From Photobacterium sanctipauli (lineage in GTDB: Bacteria > Pseudomonadota > Gammaproteobacteria > Enterobacterales > Vibrionaceae): a DNA stretch of 64,000 nucleotides. How positions within the stretch are numbered: the stretch's first letter is position 1; every line of letters starts with the position of its first letter. Both the position numbers and the translations under genes were made by a program. Below, piece by piece: positions 42,489 through 51,281 of this stretch. The notes beneath the pieces were generated by a model, which saw nothing but the letters and a program-made list of their open reading frames with translations, made no database searches and had not been told where the DNA came from. The stretch is taken from positions 83,943-147,942 of the forward strand of contig NZ_PYMA01000016.1 of NCBI RefSeq assembly GCF_003026495.1. The letters are read 5' to 3'.

Positions 42489-42950
42489 ATGGCATATAAA
42501 ATTTTGGTGGTATGCATGGGCAACATCTGTCGTTCGCCGACCGGTGAAGCCATTCTGCGCGCTAAGTCCCAAGAGCGTGGTGGCTATGTCACTGTCGACT
42601 CGGCAGGCACAATTGGGTATCACCAAGGCGAGCAGCCCGATCCCCGCTCGATGGCGGCAGGTGAGGCGAGGGGATATAGCTTCGATGGGATACGCTCAAG
42701 AAAGATCACCGCTGATGACTTTGAGCATTTTGACCTTATTTTAGCGGCCGACCATGCCAACCTTGCCGATATGCAAGCCATTTGCCCCGATGAATACCAG
42801 CACAAGCTGAAGCTATTTTTAAGCTACGGCAATAACCCGGATTTCGAGGAAATTCCCGATCCGTACTACGGAGGTAGCAACGGCTTTGAATTGGTGCTGG
42901 ATTTGATTGAGGAAGCGTCGGACGCGGTGCTGGACAGTATTCAACAGTGA
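42489..42950 (+). CDS. Low-molecular-weight protein-tyrosine phosphatase
   Basis: 153 residues. The active-site loop C-x5-R is VVCMGNICRSPTGEAIL, with nucleophile Cys9 and Arg15, and the general acid Asp is in EIPDPYYGGSNGFE near residue 120. Bacterial relatives (Wzb, Etp, YfkJ types) dephosphorylate tyrosine kinases of capsule synthesis or stress proteins; no tyrosine kinase or capsule gene is adjacent, so the partner is unknown. ATG at 42489 is preceded by AAGGA. It ends with a bidirectional terminator shared with the SulP gene. Confidence 0.9.
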   Translation: MAYKILVVCMGNICRSPTGEAILRAKSQERGGYVTVDSAGTIGYHQGEQPDPRSMAAGEARGYSFDGIRSRKITADDFEHFDLILAADHANLADMQAICPDEYQHKLKLFLSYGNNPDFEEIPDPYYGGSNGFELVLDLIEEASDAVLDSIQQ

Positions 42951-43000
42951 TGCGCTTCAATAGTTCTGCTCTTTGAAGAAACGCATGTACTCAATAACAA

Positions 43001-43026
43001 AATGCCCGCAATGTTTTGCGGGCATT
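43001..43026. terminator. Bidirectional terminator
   Basis: AATGCCCGCA / TGCGGGCATT with a 6-base loop, between the convergent phosphatase and SulP genes; short T stretches follow on both strands. Confidence 0.8.
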
Positions 43027-43049
43027 TGTTTATCTGAAGCTTGGCTTAC

Positions 43050-44606
43050 TTAGCCTAGGGTATCGGTTGCAACCTTGTAGGTTGGATCTTCTACCATGTT
43101 CACCTCAACCAGGTTACCCGCTTTCTTAAGCAGCGAGCGACACTCTGGGCTTAGGTGACGAATGTGCAGCGTTTTACCTTGGTTGGCGTAGCGCTCAGCA
43201 ATGGTATCGATGGCTTCGATTGCAGAGTGGTCAGCAACGCGTGATTTGGCAAAATCAATGATCACATCCGCTGGGTCGTTTTTCGCATCAAATAGCTCTA
43301 GGAAGTGAGAAACCGAACCAAAGAATAGCGGGCCGTTTACTTCGTAAACTTTTGAACCACTCTGGTCGATGTGGCTTGATGCATAGATGTGCTTCGCGTG
43401 TTCCCAAGCGAATACTAGCGCAGAGTAAATCACACCTACGATTACCGCCATAGCTAGGTCAACCGCAACAGTCACACCAGTGACAAGAATAATCGCGAAG
43501 AAGTCGTGTTTTGGTACTTTACGTGCCATCTTCAAGCTTGCCCACTCGAAGGTACCAATCACAACCATGAACATAACACCAACTAGCGCTGCTAGCGGGA
43601 TCATTTCAATTAGTGATGAACCGAATAGGATAAATAGCAATAGGCCTACCGCGCCGGTGATACCAGACAGGCGACCACGACCACCCGAGTTGATGTTGAT
43701 CATCGATTGACCGATCATCGCACAACCACCCATAGCGCCGAATACAGAACAGGTAACGTTCGCAAGGCCCTGGCCCACACATTCGCGGTTACCTTGACCA
43801 CGGGTGCCTGTCATTTCATCGATGACTGTTAGCGTCAGTAGTGATTCAATCAGACCAACAGCGGCCAGTACAAGCGAGTATGGCAAGATGATGCTTAGGG
43901 TTTCCATGTTGAAGCCAACCTGCGGTACCGAGAATGTCGGTAGCGAACCTGCTAGGGTTGCTTCTGAGTTGCCACTCATGGTGCGAACGAAGTCGATAAC
44001 AGTACGCGCATCAAGATCTAAACCATGAACCAATGCCGTTACTGTGATAATCGCAACCAATGAAGAAGGTACAGCAGTCGTTAGCTTAGGTAGGAAGTGG
44101 ATGATAGACATGGTCAGCGCCACAAGGCCAAGCATGATGTACAGCTCTGGGCCCTGCATCCAAACTAATGCGCCTGAAGCATCTGGTACTTTGAACTGGC
44201 CAAGCTGAGCGAGGAAAATCACAATCGCCAAACCGTTTACGAAACCAATCATTACCGGGTGCGGCACCATGCGGATAAACTTACCCAGTTTGAAAATACC
44301 AGCAAGGATCTGAATAACACCGGCCAGCATGACAGCCGCAAACAGGTACTCAATACCGTGCTCGGCAACCAGGCTTACCATTACAACAGCCATTGCGCCT
44401 GTTGCACCAGAAATCATTCCCGGGCGACCACCCAGAACGGCAGTGACTAGGCCAACAATAAATGCAGCGTATAGGCCAACCATTGGGTCTACACCTGCTA
44501 CGAAAGCAAAGGCTACAGCTTCCGGTACCAGTGCTAGCGCAACAGTTAGTCCAGAAAGAACGTCATTTTTGACGGATTGTCGCGAAAATTGAGGGAATTC
44601 AAACAT
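43050..44606 (-). CDS. SulP-family anion transporter with STAS domain
   Basis: 518 residues. The N-terminal 400 residues hold 12-14 hydrophobic segments with the SulP motif SGLTVALALVPEAVAFAFVAG (trimmed to SGLTVALALVPEAVAFAFVA) and GLYAAFIVGLVTAVLGGRPG. A STAS domain follows at about residues 415-500 (VYEVNGPLFFGSVSHFLELF, then VIIDFAKSRVADHSAIEAID). It is close to the bicarbonate/sulfate transporters of the BicA type, which are sodium-dependent, but the substrate cannot be fixed. ATG at 44606. It is monocistronic with a long non-coding region upstream. Confidence 0.9.
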   Translation of the reverse strand: MFEFPQFSRQSVKNDVLSGLTVALALVPEAVAFAFVAGVDPMVGLYAAFIVGLVTAVLGGRPGMISGATGAMAVVMVSLVAEHGIEYLFAAVMLAGVIQILAGIFKLGKFIRMVPHPVMIGFVNGLAIVIFLAQLGQFKVPDASGALVWMQGPELYIMLGLVALTMSIIHFLPKLTTAVPSSLVAIITVTALVHGLDLDARTVIDFVRTMSGNSEATLAGSLPTFSVPQVGFNMETLSIILPYSLVLAAVGLIESLLTLTVIDEMTGTRGQGNRECVGQGLANVTCSVFGAMGGCAMIGQSMININSGGRGRLSGITGAVGLLLFILFGSSLIEMIPLAALVGVMFMVVIGTFEWASLKMARKVPKHDFFAIILVTGVTVAVDLAMAVIVGVIYSALVFAWEHAKHIYASSHIDQSGSKVYEVNGPLFFGSVSHFLELFDAKNDPADVIIDFAKSRVADHSAIEAIDTIAERYANQGKTLHIRHLSPECRSLLKKAGNLVEVNMVEDPTYKVATDTLG

Positions 44607-44926
44607 TTTATTCAGTTTTTATCCGGTTAAGGTGGGTTTAGCCGGGTTGCGTCAGTGCATCCACTTTTAAAAGAGCTTATAAGGCGCAAGATCCTACAGA
44701 AATATGTGAAGTGGTTCAACTTTCAAGTGGGTTTTTTCATCTTGAGGTGAGTAATTGTAACCAGATTTATAGCTATCAATAATTGCGGTTGTGGGAGTAA
44801 TTTCTGTTTTCCATATGTTTCATTATATGAATAACTCAATTGCTGAAATGTCCTTATCAGTACTCCTATGAGTTATTTGAGGCTATTTATTGAGAGCAGC
44901 ATTTGTAAACCATGTCCCCGGTTTAT

Positions 44927-45300
44927 AACCCCCTCCAGCTCCCCCTTGTATAAACTTGCTCGATTTCTTTACTTCGGAGTTCAAGGGGGAGAGCCTTCTT
45001 TGGTGCGGAAAGGGCGTTGGTCACAGTACTGATTACTTGCGAGAAACAGTTCCTTCCCCTTTACCCACTGCGGCATGGTTGTTCGCAGAATCACTTTCAA
45101 GGGGAAGGCTAGGATGGGGTTATGGCTCGGAGCCCAATGGCAAGCACAGTGCTAGCAACCCCCTCCAGCTCCCCCTTGTATAAACTTGCTCGATTTCTTT
45201 ACTTCGGAGTTCAAGGGGGAGAGCTTTCTTTGGTGCGGAAAGGGCGTTGGTCACAGTACTGATTACCTGCGAGAAACAGTTCCTTCCCCTTTGTCAACCA
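44927..45300. repeat. Two tandem copies of an intergenic repeat, 230-base period
   Basis: About 135 bases from 44927 recur at 45157 nearly without change (AACCCCCTCCAGCTCCCCCT... to ...GAGAAACAGTTCCTTCCCCT); the following 60-90 bases are related but diverged. Each copy contains an inverted repeat CTCCCCCTTG / CAAGGGGGAG about 40 bases apart (for copy 1, 44938-44947 and 44982-44991). It lies in a 910-base gap between the SulP and rne genes; the other parts of that gap (44607-44926, 45301-45443) show no gene. Confidence 0.75.
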
Positions 45301-45443
45301 TGGCAACGTTGTGCACGAAGTCAGTTTCAAGGCAGGGTGGGGTTACTGCGCCAATCCTTACCGAATGTTCATAAGCCACCACCAAACACCAAGCTCAAAG
45401 CCCCCTCAAACTGGCTACTTCAGAGTGTGGTAAAAGGTTAAAA

Positions 45444-45477
45444 ACAAAAAAAGCCATACCCTTTCAGGTATGGCTTT
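45444..45477 (-). terminator. Intrinsic terminator of rne
   Basis: Stem AAAGCCATACC / GGTATGGCTTT with loop CTTTCA; the minus-strand transcript continues into a run of Ts. Confidence 0.9.
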
Positions 45478-45516
45478 CAATGTTTAGCTACTCAGCTATT
45501 GCCGCAGCAATGAGGC

Positions 45517-48500
45517 TTAACCTAGTGGCTTACTCATTGGCGCTTGAGCAGAGTTGGTCGCCGTTTGGCTACCAGCTTGGCGAGCAGCAAAGCGGCTCTC
45601 GCGAAGTGGAGCAATGGCAACAACTTCTGCAGTGGCGGTTTCAGCTGGTGCAGGGGCTTTAGCCATTGGCGCAGCAGTGTGGCGACCACGAGGTGCCGTT
45701 GCTGTTACTGGCTTAGCTTCTGCAGCCGCTTCTTTAGCAACAACTTCAACGACAGGCTTTTCTGCCTTCACTTCAGCTTTAGGTGCTGCTTCAACAACTG
45801 GAGTCTCAGCGACTGGTGCTTCTGCCACCGTCTCTTCAACAATTGGCTCTTCAACAGCAGGCGCCTCAACAACTGCTTCTTCAGCAACTGGCGCTTCAAC
45901 GATAGTTTCTTCAACCACAGGTTGTGCTTCAGCAACAGGTGCTTGGCGAAGTGGGAATGCTTTACCCATCGCTAGCTCAGGTTGTGCAACGCCACCAAGT
46001 GCTGGAGCAGTTTCTGCTGGAGCTTCAACGGCAGCTTCTGCAACTGGCTCGTCGATAGCGGCAACAGGCACTTTCTTCGCCTGCCATACTTTGCCCATCG
46101 CCATTTCTGGTGAGGCAACGCCTGATAGAGGGCGTGAAGCTGCTGGTTTCTCAACAATGCTTACCACGTTTTCCATATCGTTAAGAGCATCAGTGGCTTC
46201 TTCAACGGCATGGCCGACAGCATCAGTTACCATCTTCTCTACGTTATCGCCTTTTTCTGGGCGGTTATCGCGGATGCGACGGCGACGCTGGCCGCTAGCG
46301 CGAAGGTGGCGAGGTGAACGGCGGTTACGACGCTGGCCATTTTCTTGCTCAGCTTTATCTTCACCTTTTTGTTCAACTTGCTCCTCAGTCGCTTTCGCTT
46401 CTTTGGCCATTGCTGTGCCTAGCTCTTCGATTGCCGAAGGTGCTTTTGCCTCTTGTGCGACAGGCGCTTTCACTTCTTCTGCAACAGGTGCTGTTTCTGG
46501 CGTTTGTACCGGTGCTTGCTCTAGGTCATCGGTGATACGTACTTTCTTGCGAAGGTCACGGCGTTGACGACGCTGCTTCACTTTAGACGCTTTCTCGAAT
46601 TCCTGTTCGCGTTTCTCTTCTACGCTAGGCTTCGCACTTTTCGCTTGCTGCTCTTCAGTACGACGTTGCTTCTGCGCTTGAATGTCTTCACGACGAGACT
46701 GGCGCTTCTGCTCTTTGTCTTTACGCTGCTGAGTTTGCTTCTCGGTTTGCGGCTGCTCCGGCTTGTCCTTCGCTTTCTCGTTGCGACGACGCTGCTGGCG
46801 CTGCTCGTTAGCTTGCTTACGCTCGCCTTCTGGACGCTCAGTGCGATCCTGACGACCACGGCGCTGACCATCTTTACCACCACGGCGGTTTTCTTGACGG
46901 TCTCCGCGACGGCCACCTTCTTGGCGCTCACCACGACGGTTGTCTTGGTTGCGGCGGTTGTCCTTGCGGTCACCACGGCGGTTGCTACGCTTGTTCGCTG
47001 CTTTCTTCTCTTCCTTCACTTCTGGCTCAGGGCTAGATGAGAAGATGCTTGCGATAGCAGAGAAGATACGGCTAAAGAAGCCAGGCTTTTCTTCAGCAGC
47101 AGGTGTTGCTTTCGCTTTCGGCTGCTGTGGCTTCGCTTTAGGCTTAGCCGCTGCTTGCGCTTGCTGTGGTTGTGGTGCACTAAAGCCTTGCAGTACAGGC
47201 TCTTCGCGCTTCTTAACAACACGCTCTTGCGGCGCTGATTCAGCTGCTTCGGCTTCTTTCAGTGCTTCAAGTGTGCGAGGTAGGTGGTAAGACAGCGTAT
47301 CGTGCTCATCACCACTACGTACACGTACAACCTCAAAGTGAGGTGTTTCCATATCAGCGTTAGGCACGATAATCGCACGAACGTTGTGGGACTTCTCGAT
47401 ATGCTGTACAGAACGACGCTTTTCGTTGAGTAGGTAAGAGGCAATGGCGACAGGGACAATCGCAAGCACTTGCGATGTGTTGTCTTTCAGTGCTTCCTCT
47501 TCGATCAGACGAAGAATTGATAGCGACAGTGATTCGCTGTCACGGATAACACCCGTACCGCTACAACGAGGACACACGTGGTGGCTCGCTTCAGCCAGTG
47601 ATGGGCTCAGGCGCTGGCGCGACATTTCAAGTAGGCCAAAGCGCGAGATACGGCCGATCTGAACACGGGCACGATCCATACGAACTGCTTCACGCAGACG
47701 GTTTTCAACTTCGCGCTGGTGACGAACAGGGGTCATATCGATGAAGTCGATAACGACTAGGCCACCAAGGTCACGCAGGCGCAACTGGCGGGCAATCTCG
47801 TCGGCCGCTTCAAGGTTTGTTTGCAATGCTGTCTCTTCGATATCACCACCCTTAGTTGCACGGGCAGAGTTGATATCGATTGACGTCAATGCTTCAGTTG
47901 GATCGATAACGATTGAGCCGCCTGATGGCAGACGAACTTCGCGCTGGAACGCAGATTCAATCTGGTTTTCGATCTGGTAGTGGTTGAATAGCGGCGTATC
48001 GGTATTTTCGTACAGTTTCACGCGCGACAGGAAGTCAGGGCGAACCTGCTGGATGTGATCGCGTGCACGGTCGAAAATCTTCTTGCTATCGATAACAATT
48101 TCACCGATGTCACGGCGTAGGTAGTCACGGATAGCACGAGCGATTACGTTGCTTTCTTGGTGGATCAAGAACGGTGCTGGTGCAGAGTCTGCTGCATCTT
48201 TCACACGTTCCCAATGGTTAAGTAGGTAGTTTAAGTCGTACTCTAGGTCTTCGGCAGACTTGCCAACACCTGCAGTACGTACGATTAGACCCATGCCTTG
48301 AGGTAGTTCAAGCGTGCTAAGTGCCGCTTTCAACTGGGTACGCTCTTCACCTTCGATACGACGAGAAATACCGCCGGCACGAGGGTTGTTTGGCATTAGA
48401 ACTAGGTAGCTACCAGCAAGAGAGATAAAGGTTGTTAGGGCTGCCCCTTTGTTACCGCGCTCTTCTTTGTCAACCTGAACAATAACTTCCTGACCTTCTT

Positions 48501-48783
48501 TTAGCACTTCCTTGATGTTAGGACGGCCTTGGTAGGTGTAATCAGCGGGGAAGTAATCACGGGCGATTTCTTTAAGAGGGAGGAAACCGTGGCGCTCTGC
48601 ACCGTAGTCAACGAACGCTGCTTCCAGGCTTGGCTCGATACGTGTGATGCGACCTTTGTAGATATTAGCTTTTTTAGATTCGTGGCCAGGGCTTTCGATA
48701 TCAAGATCGAAGAGCTTCTGCCCATCAACTAATGCGACGCGCAACTCTTCCTTCTGAGTTGCGTTAATCAACATTCTTTTCAT
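45517..48783 (-). CDS. rne: Ribonuclease E
   Basis: 1088 residues, close to the E. coli enzyme (1061). RNase E initiates mRNA decay and processes rRNA/tRNA, attached to the inner membrane. The N-terminal catalytic half starts MKRMLINATQKEELRVALVD and has the S1 domain near residues 35-125, catalytic aspartates in SIVIDPTEALTSIDINSA and GGLVVIDFIDM (about residues 303 and 346), and the zinc link CPRCSGTG near 404. After residue 500 it is disordered: an amphipathic stretch PGFFSRIFSAIASIFSS is a likely membrane-targeting sequence, then Arg/Gln-rich RNA-binding regions, and a Pro/Ala/Glu/Val-rich repeat region (repeats of EAPVAE/VVEAPA). The end carries a microdomain FAARQAG. Start ATG at 48783, divergent from rluC. 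Confidence 0.97.
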   Translation of the reverse strand: MKRMLINATQKEELRVALVDGQKLFDLDIESPGHESKKANIYKGRITRIEPSLEAAFVDYGAERHGFLPLKEIARDYFPADYTYQGRPNIKEVLKEGQEVIVQVDKEERGNKGAALTTFISLAGSYLVLMPNNPRAGGISRRIEGEERTQLKAALSTLELPQGMGLIVRTAGVGKSAEDLEYDLNYLLNHWERVKDAADSAPAPFLIHQESNVIARAIRDYLRRDIGEIVIDSKKIFDRARDHIQQVRPDFLSRVKLYENTDTPLFNHYQIENQIESAFQREVRLPSGGSIVIDPTEALTSIDINSARATKGGDIEETALQTNLEAADEIARQLRLRDLGGLVVIDFIDMTPVRHQREVENRLREAVRMDRARVQIGRISRFGLLEMSRQRLSPSLAEASHHVCPRCSGTGVIRDSESLSLSILRLIEEEALKDNTSQVLAIVPVAIASYLLNEKRRSVQHIEKSHNVRAIIVPNADMETPHFEVVRVRSGDEHDTLSYHLPRTLEALKEAEAAESAPQERVVKKREEPVLQGFSAPQPQQAQAAAKPKAKPQQPKAKATPAAEEKPGFFSRIFSAIASIFSSSPEPEVKEEKKAANKRSNRRGDRKDNRRNQDNRRGERQEGGRRGDRQENRRGGKDGQRRGRQDRTERPEGERKQANEQRQQRRRNEKAKDKPEQPQTEKQTQQRKDKEQKRQSRREDIQAQKQRRTEEQQAKSAKPSVEEKREQEFEKASKVKQRRQRRDLRKKVRITDDLEQAPVQTPETAPVAEEVKAPVAQEAKAPSAIEELGTAMAKEAKATEEQVEQKGEDKAEQENGQRRNRRSPRHLRASGQRRRRIRDNRPEKGDNVEKMVTDAVGHAVEEATDALNDMENVVSIVEKPAASRPLSGVASPEMAMGKVWQAKKVPVAAIDEPVAEAAVEAPAETAPALGGVAQPELAMGKAFPLRQAPVAEAQPVVEETIVEAPVAEEAVVEAPAVEEPIVEETVAEAPVAETPVVEAAPKAEVKAEKPVVEVVAKEAAAEAKPVTATAPRGRHTAAPMAKAPAPAETATAEVVAIAPLRESRFAARQAGSQTATNSAQAPMSKPLG

Positions 48784-49316
48784 TATATTGTACTCGTTTT
48801 TGTCGTTGTATTAGCGCGTGCAGTCACGAGTTTTATCAATGGTGCCCGACCCCAAGTCTGATCTAAATGCAACCTCACGGCTGGAATTCAGGGGTGCTGT
48901 TTGGCAACACGTTGTATCCAACTGTATCAAGATGATTAAATCTGAAAAATATACAGCTGGCTCACCGTACTCTTACGGCGGTATCTGTCACATCAATAAA
49001 AAAACGTCAGTGAACGCACTAAAAAACACTCCGATGAATTTAACGTCTTACGCCATGTGCTGCGTTTTTCGTCAGAGCGGTATATAAAATAATCACTTGG
49101 GTGGTAATCTGCTCACCCTGTTAACAAAGTAGGCTTTTTTTCCTACTCTTGCAGGCAATCATAGCAGGGTGGCTTTTTTGCGGCAATCTGCTTTATGAAA
49201 GAGTTCGGTCTAAAGTGTTGAAAAATGCACAATTGCTTTTTTTAGAAAAAAATCAATAGTGAATTAGTCGAAGGGGGGTTATCTCTTTTTCCGTCTTTTG
49301 TATAGAATACGTGGCT
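48784..49316. promoter_or_regulatory. rne/rluC divergent regulatory region and rne 5' leader
   Basis: 533 bases without a convincing gene. The long leader before rne is expected, since rne of enterobacteria has a 360-base 5' UTR that RNase E uses for self-regulation. A likely hairpin on the rne strand is near 48965-48985 (ACCGTA and TACGG arms). On the rluC side a -10-like TAGAAT lies at 49303-49308. The plus-strand frame at 48818-49087 was not accepted as coding. Confidence 0.5.
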
Positions 49317-50273
49317 ATGAATGATGACAAACCTAAAGTGCAATTCATCGAGATTTCAGATGACTTTGCCGGCCAGCGGATCGATAACTTCCTTCGCGCA
49401 AGGCTTAAAAACGTACCGAAAAGTATGATTTATCGCATTTTGCGTAAAGGTGAAGTGCGAGTAAATAAAAAACGGATAAAACCTGAATATAAACTACAAG
49501 ACGGCGACCTGGTTCGGGTACCTCCGGTAAGAGTACCGGAAAAAGAAGACCAAGCGCCAATCAGCACCAAGCTGGATAAGGTATCTGAGCTGGAATCGTG
49601 CATCATCTATGAAGATGACCACATGCTGATCTTGAATAAGCCGTCAGGAACAGCGGTGCACGGTGGTAGCGGATTGAAGTTTGGTGCCATCGAAGCATTG
49701 CGTGCCCTTCGTCCCGATGCGCGTTTCTTGGAGTTGGTTCACCGTATTGACCGCGATACTTCCGGCATCTTGTTGGTAGCGAAGAAGCGCTCGGCGCTAC
49801 GCAAGCTGCAAGAGCAGTTTCGCAATAAAACGGTGCAGAAGTATTACTATGCCTTGGTGATGGGTGAGTGGAAGGCTAGTTGCAAGAAGGTGACGGCGCC
49901 ACTGCTTAAAAACGAAGTGAACAGCATTGTACGGGTTAACCCGAACGGTAAAGCGTCTGATACCCGATTCAAGGTGATCGAGCGTTTGGAGCAGGCAACC
50001 TTGGTGCAGGCTAGCCCAGTAACGGGCCGTACCCACCAAATTCGTGTTCACTGCCAGTACACTGGTCACCCGATTGCGTGGGACGACCGTTATGGTGATC
50101 CGCGCTTTGATGCTTATACGAAAAAAACGGGGCTCAACCGACTTTTCCTTCATGCGGCAAACATCAAGTTTACCCACCCGAATACGGAAGAGCTGATGGA
50201 TATCAGCGCGCCAATGGAAGCAAAATTGGTGAAGGCGGTGGAGCAGCTGCGGGTCAAAGCGAACAAGCAATAA
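49317..50273 (+). CDS. rluC: 23S rRNA pseudouridine synthase RluC
   Basis: About 318 residues from the ATG at 49317 (GTG at 49311 is also in frame). RluC makes pseudouridine at 955, 2504 and 2580 of 23S rRNA. The N-terminal S4-like domain (QRIDNFLRARLKNVPKSMIY, VRVNKKRIKPEYKLQDGDLV) is followed by the catalytic domain with ELVHRIDRDTSGILLVAKKR, the Asp of HRIDRDTSG being the nucleophile, and the end motif GRTHQIRVHCQYTGHPIAWD. No Shine-Dalgarno precedes the start. Divergent from rne, as in enterobacteria and vibrios, and convergent with the Maf-like gene behind a shared terminator. Confidence 0.95.
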   Translation: MNDDKPKVQFIEISDDFAGQRIDNFLRARLKNVPKSMIYRILRKGEVRVNKKRIKPEYKLQDGDLVRVPPVRVPEKEDQAPISTKLDKVSELESCIIYEDDHMLILNKPSGTAVHGGSGLKFGAIEALRALRPDARFLELVHRIDRDTSGILLVAKKRSALRKLQEQFRNKTVQKYYYALVMGEWKASCKKVTAPLLKNEVNSIVRVNPNGKASDTRFKVIERLEQATLVQASPVTGRTHQIRVHCQYTGHPIAWDDRYGDPRFDAYTKKTGLNRLFLHAANIKFTHPNTEELMDISAPMEAKLVKAVEQLRVKANKQ

Positions 50274-50320
50274 CCGTGCAATGTGATAGCTAAAGCTATT
50301 TCGTTAAGCGTTAGATACAG

Positions 50321-50357
50321 AAAAGCGGCTAGTCGTGAGCAACGGTTAGCCGCTTTT
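50321..50357. terminator. Bidirectional terminator between rluC and yceF
   Basis: AAAAGCGGCTA / TAGCCGCTTTT with a 15-base loop; T-rich on both strands. Confidence 0.85.
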
Positions 50358-50398
50358 GCTTTGGGTTTATTTATTTTTTATAAAGGGCAGGGGCTCGT

Positions 50399-50980
50399 TT
50401 ACAGTACCGAAACGCCTTGCTTCTTAAGCATGTCGCACAAGGCAATCAATGGCATGCCAACCAAGGTGTTGGGATCCCTGCCTTCCAGTTTGTCAAACAA
50501 CGCAATACCCAGTCCTTCGCACATGAAGCTGCCTGCGCAGTTCAACGGTTGTTCCCGTTCGACATAGCGGCGAATTTCCCCTTGGTCTAATTGGCGGAAG
50601 GTGACATGGAAAGGTTCGCAGATGACGTCACTGGTTTGGGTGGCGGCATTATATAGGCACAGGCCGGTATAGAAAGTGACAGTTTGACCGCTTGCTGCTT
50701 GTAGTTGCTCGCAGGCTTTATCTACCGTGTGCGGTTTGCCCATGATGTTACCGTTGATCACGCATACCTGATCGGAGCCAATGATCAAATGGTCGGGGTG
50801 CTCGGCGGCACACGCTTTGGCTTTGTCTTCGGCTAGGCGTTGTACCAGTGCCTCGGCAGACTCGCCAGCCAGTGGGGTTTCGTCAGTATTGGGCTTGGCG
50901 GTCGCAAATGGCACCTGGAGCTTTTCAAGCAAGGACTGGCGGAAAGGCGAGGTAGAAGCCAGCAGCAAAGGTTGGGTCAT
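50399..50980 (-). CDS. yceF: Maf-like nucleotide pyrophosphatase (YceF, m7GTP type)
   Basis: 193 residues from the ATG at 50980, matching the usual 194; a TTG further upstream is not needed. Maf proteins hydrolyse modified or non-canonical nucleoside triphosphates; the YceF subtype acts on 7-methyl-GTP. Motifs: LLLASTSPFRQSLLEKL at the start, ANTDE-type segment KPNTDETPL, IIGSDQVCVINGNIMGKPHT and the end GLGIALFDKLEGRDPNTLVG. It is transcribed toward rluC and away from yceD, as in E. coli. Its ribosome site is weak. Confidence 0.9.
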   Translation of the reverse strand: MTQPLLLASTSPFRQSLLEKLQVPFATAKPNTDETPLAGESAEALVQRLAEDKAKACAAEHPDHLIIGSDQVCVINGNIMGKPHTVDKACEQLQAASGQTVTFYTGLCLYNAATQTSDVICEPFHVTFRQLDQGEIRRYVEREQPLNCAGSFMCEGLGIALFDKLEGRDPNTLVGMPLIALCDMLKKQGVSVL

Positions 50981-51243
50981 GATGATTACCGGGTTATTCA
51001 AGGTTGTGGTAGTCTAGCCGCCACAGAGTATGAACGCTACGTTATAATGTTAGGTGATGACGGCATACTGGCGATCATTTCATCGTGTTTTGTGTGTTAT
51101 TTGCGCAGTTAATTAACGGGACTCAACCTGTTTATAGTCAGTCAGATAACAGACAAAATGGTGGAAGTGGCCCCGTTCAGTGATTCGTTCACCGTACGTA
51201 GTATACGAATTAACTAAATGCTGTTAATTCACGCACATTTCCT

Positions 51244-51272
51244 TTGACTCAAACAGATTAGAAGGCTAATAT
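51244..51272 (+). promoter_or_regulatory. Predicted promoter of the yceD-rpmF-fab operon
   Basis: TTGACT (51244-51249), 17-base spacer, TAATAT (51267-51272). Transcription would begin about 51279, only 2-3 bases before the yceD ATG at 51282, and no Shine-Dalgarno is present. The rest of the gap 50981-51243 shows no gene. Confidence 0.5.
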
Positions 51273-51281
51273 TCGCGCCCT

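Noticed and set aside
44956..45374. Two similar short ORFs in the SulP-rne gap
   Set aside because: They are the duplicated intergenic repeat read in one frame; no ribosome site, and the frames diverge after the repeat.
45554..46567. Long plus-strand ORF (about 337 residues) within rne
   Set aside because: Exactly opposite the repetitive Ala/Glu/Val/Pro-rich end of RNase E; low-complexity Ser/Thr/Ala shadow of biased codons.
46564..47040. Leu/Thr-rich plus-strand ORF within rne
   Set aside because: Opposite the Arg/Gln-rich RNA-binding region; composition is an artefact of that bias.
48818..49087. 89-residue plus-strand ORF in the rne leader region
   Set aside because: It is antisense to the expected rne 5' UTR, has no ribosome site and a composition unlike a real protein.
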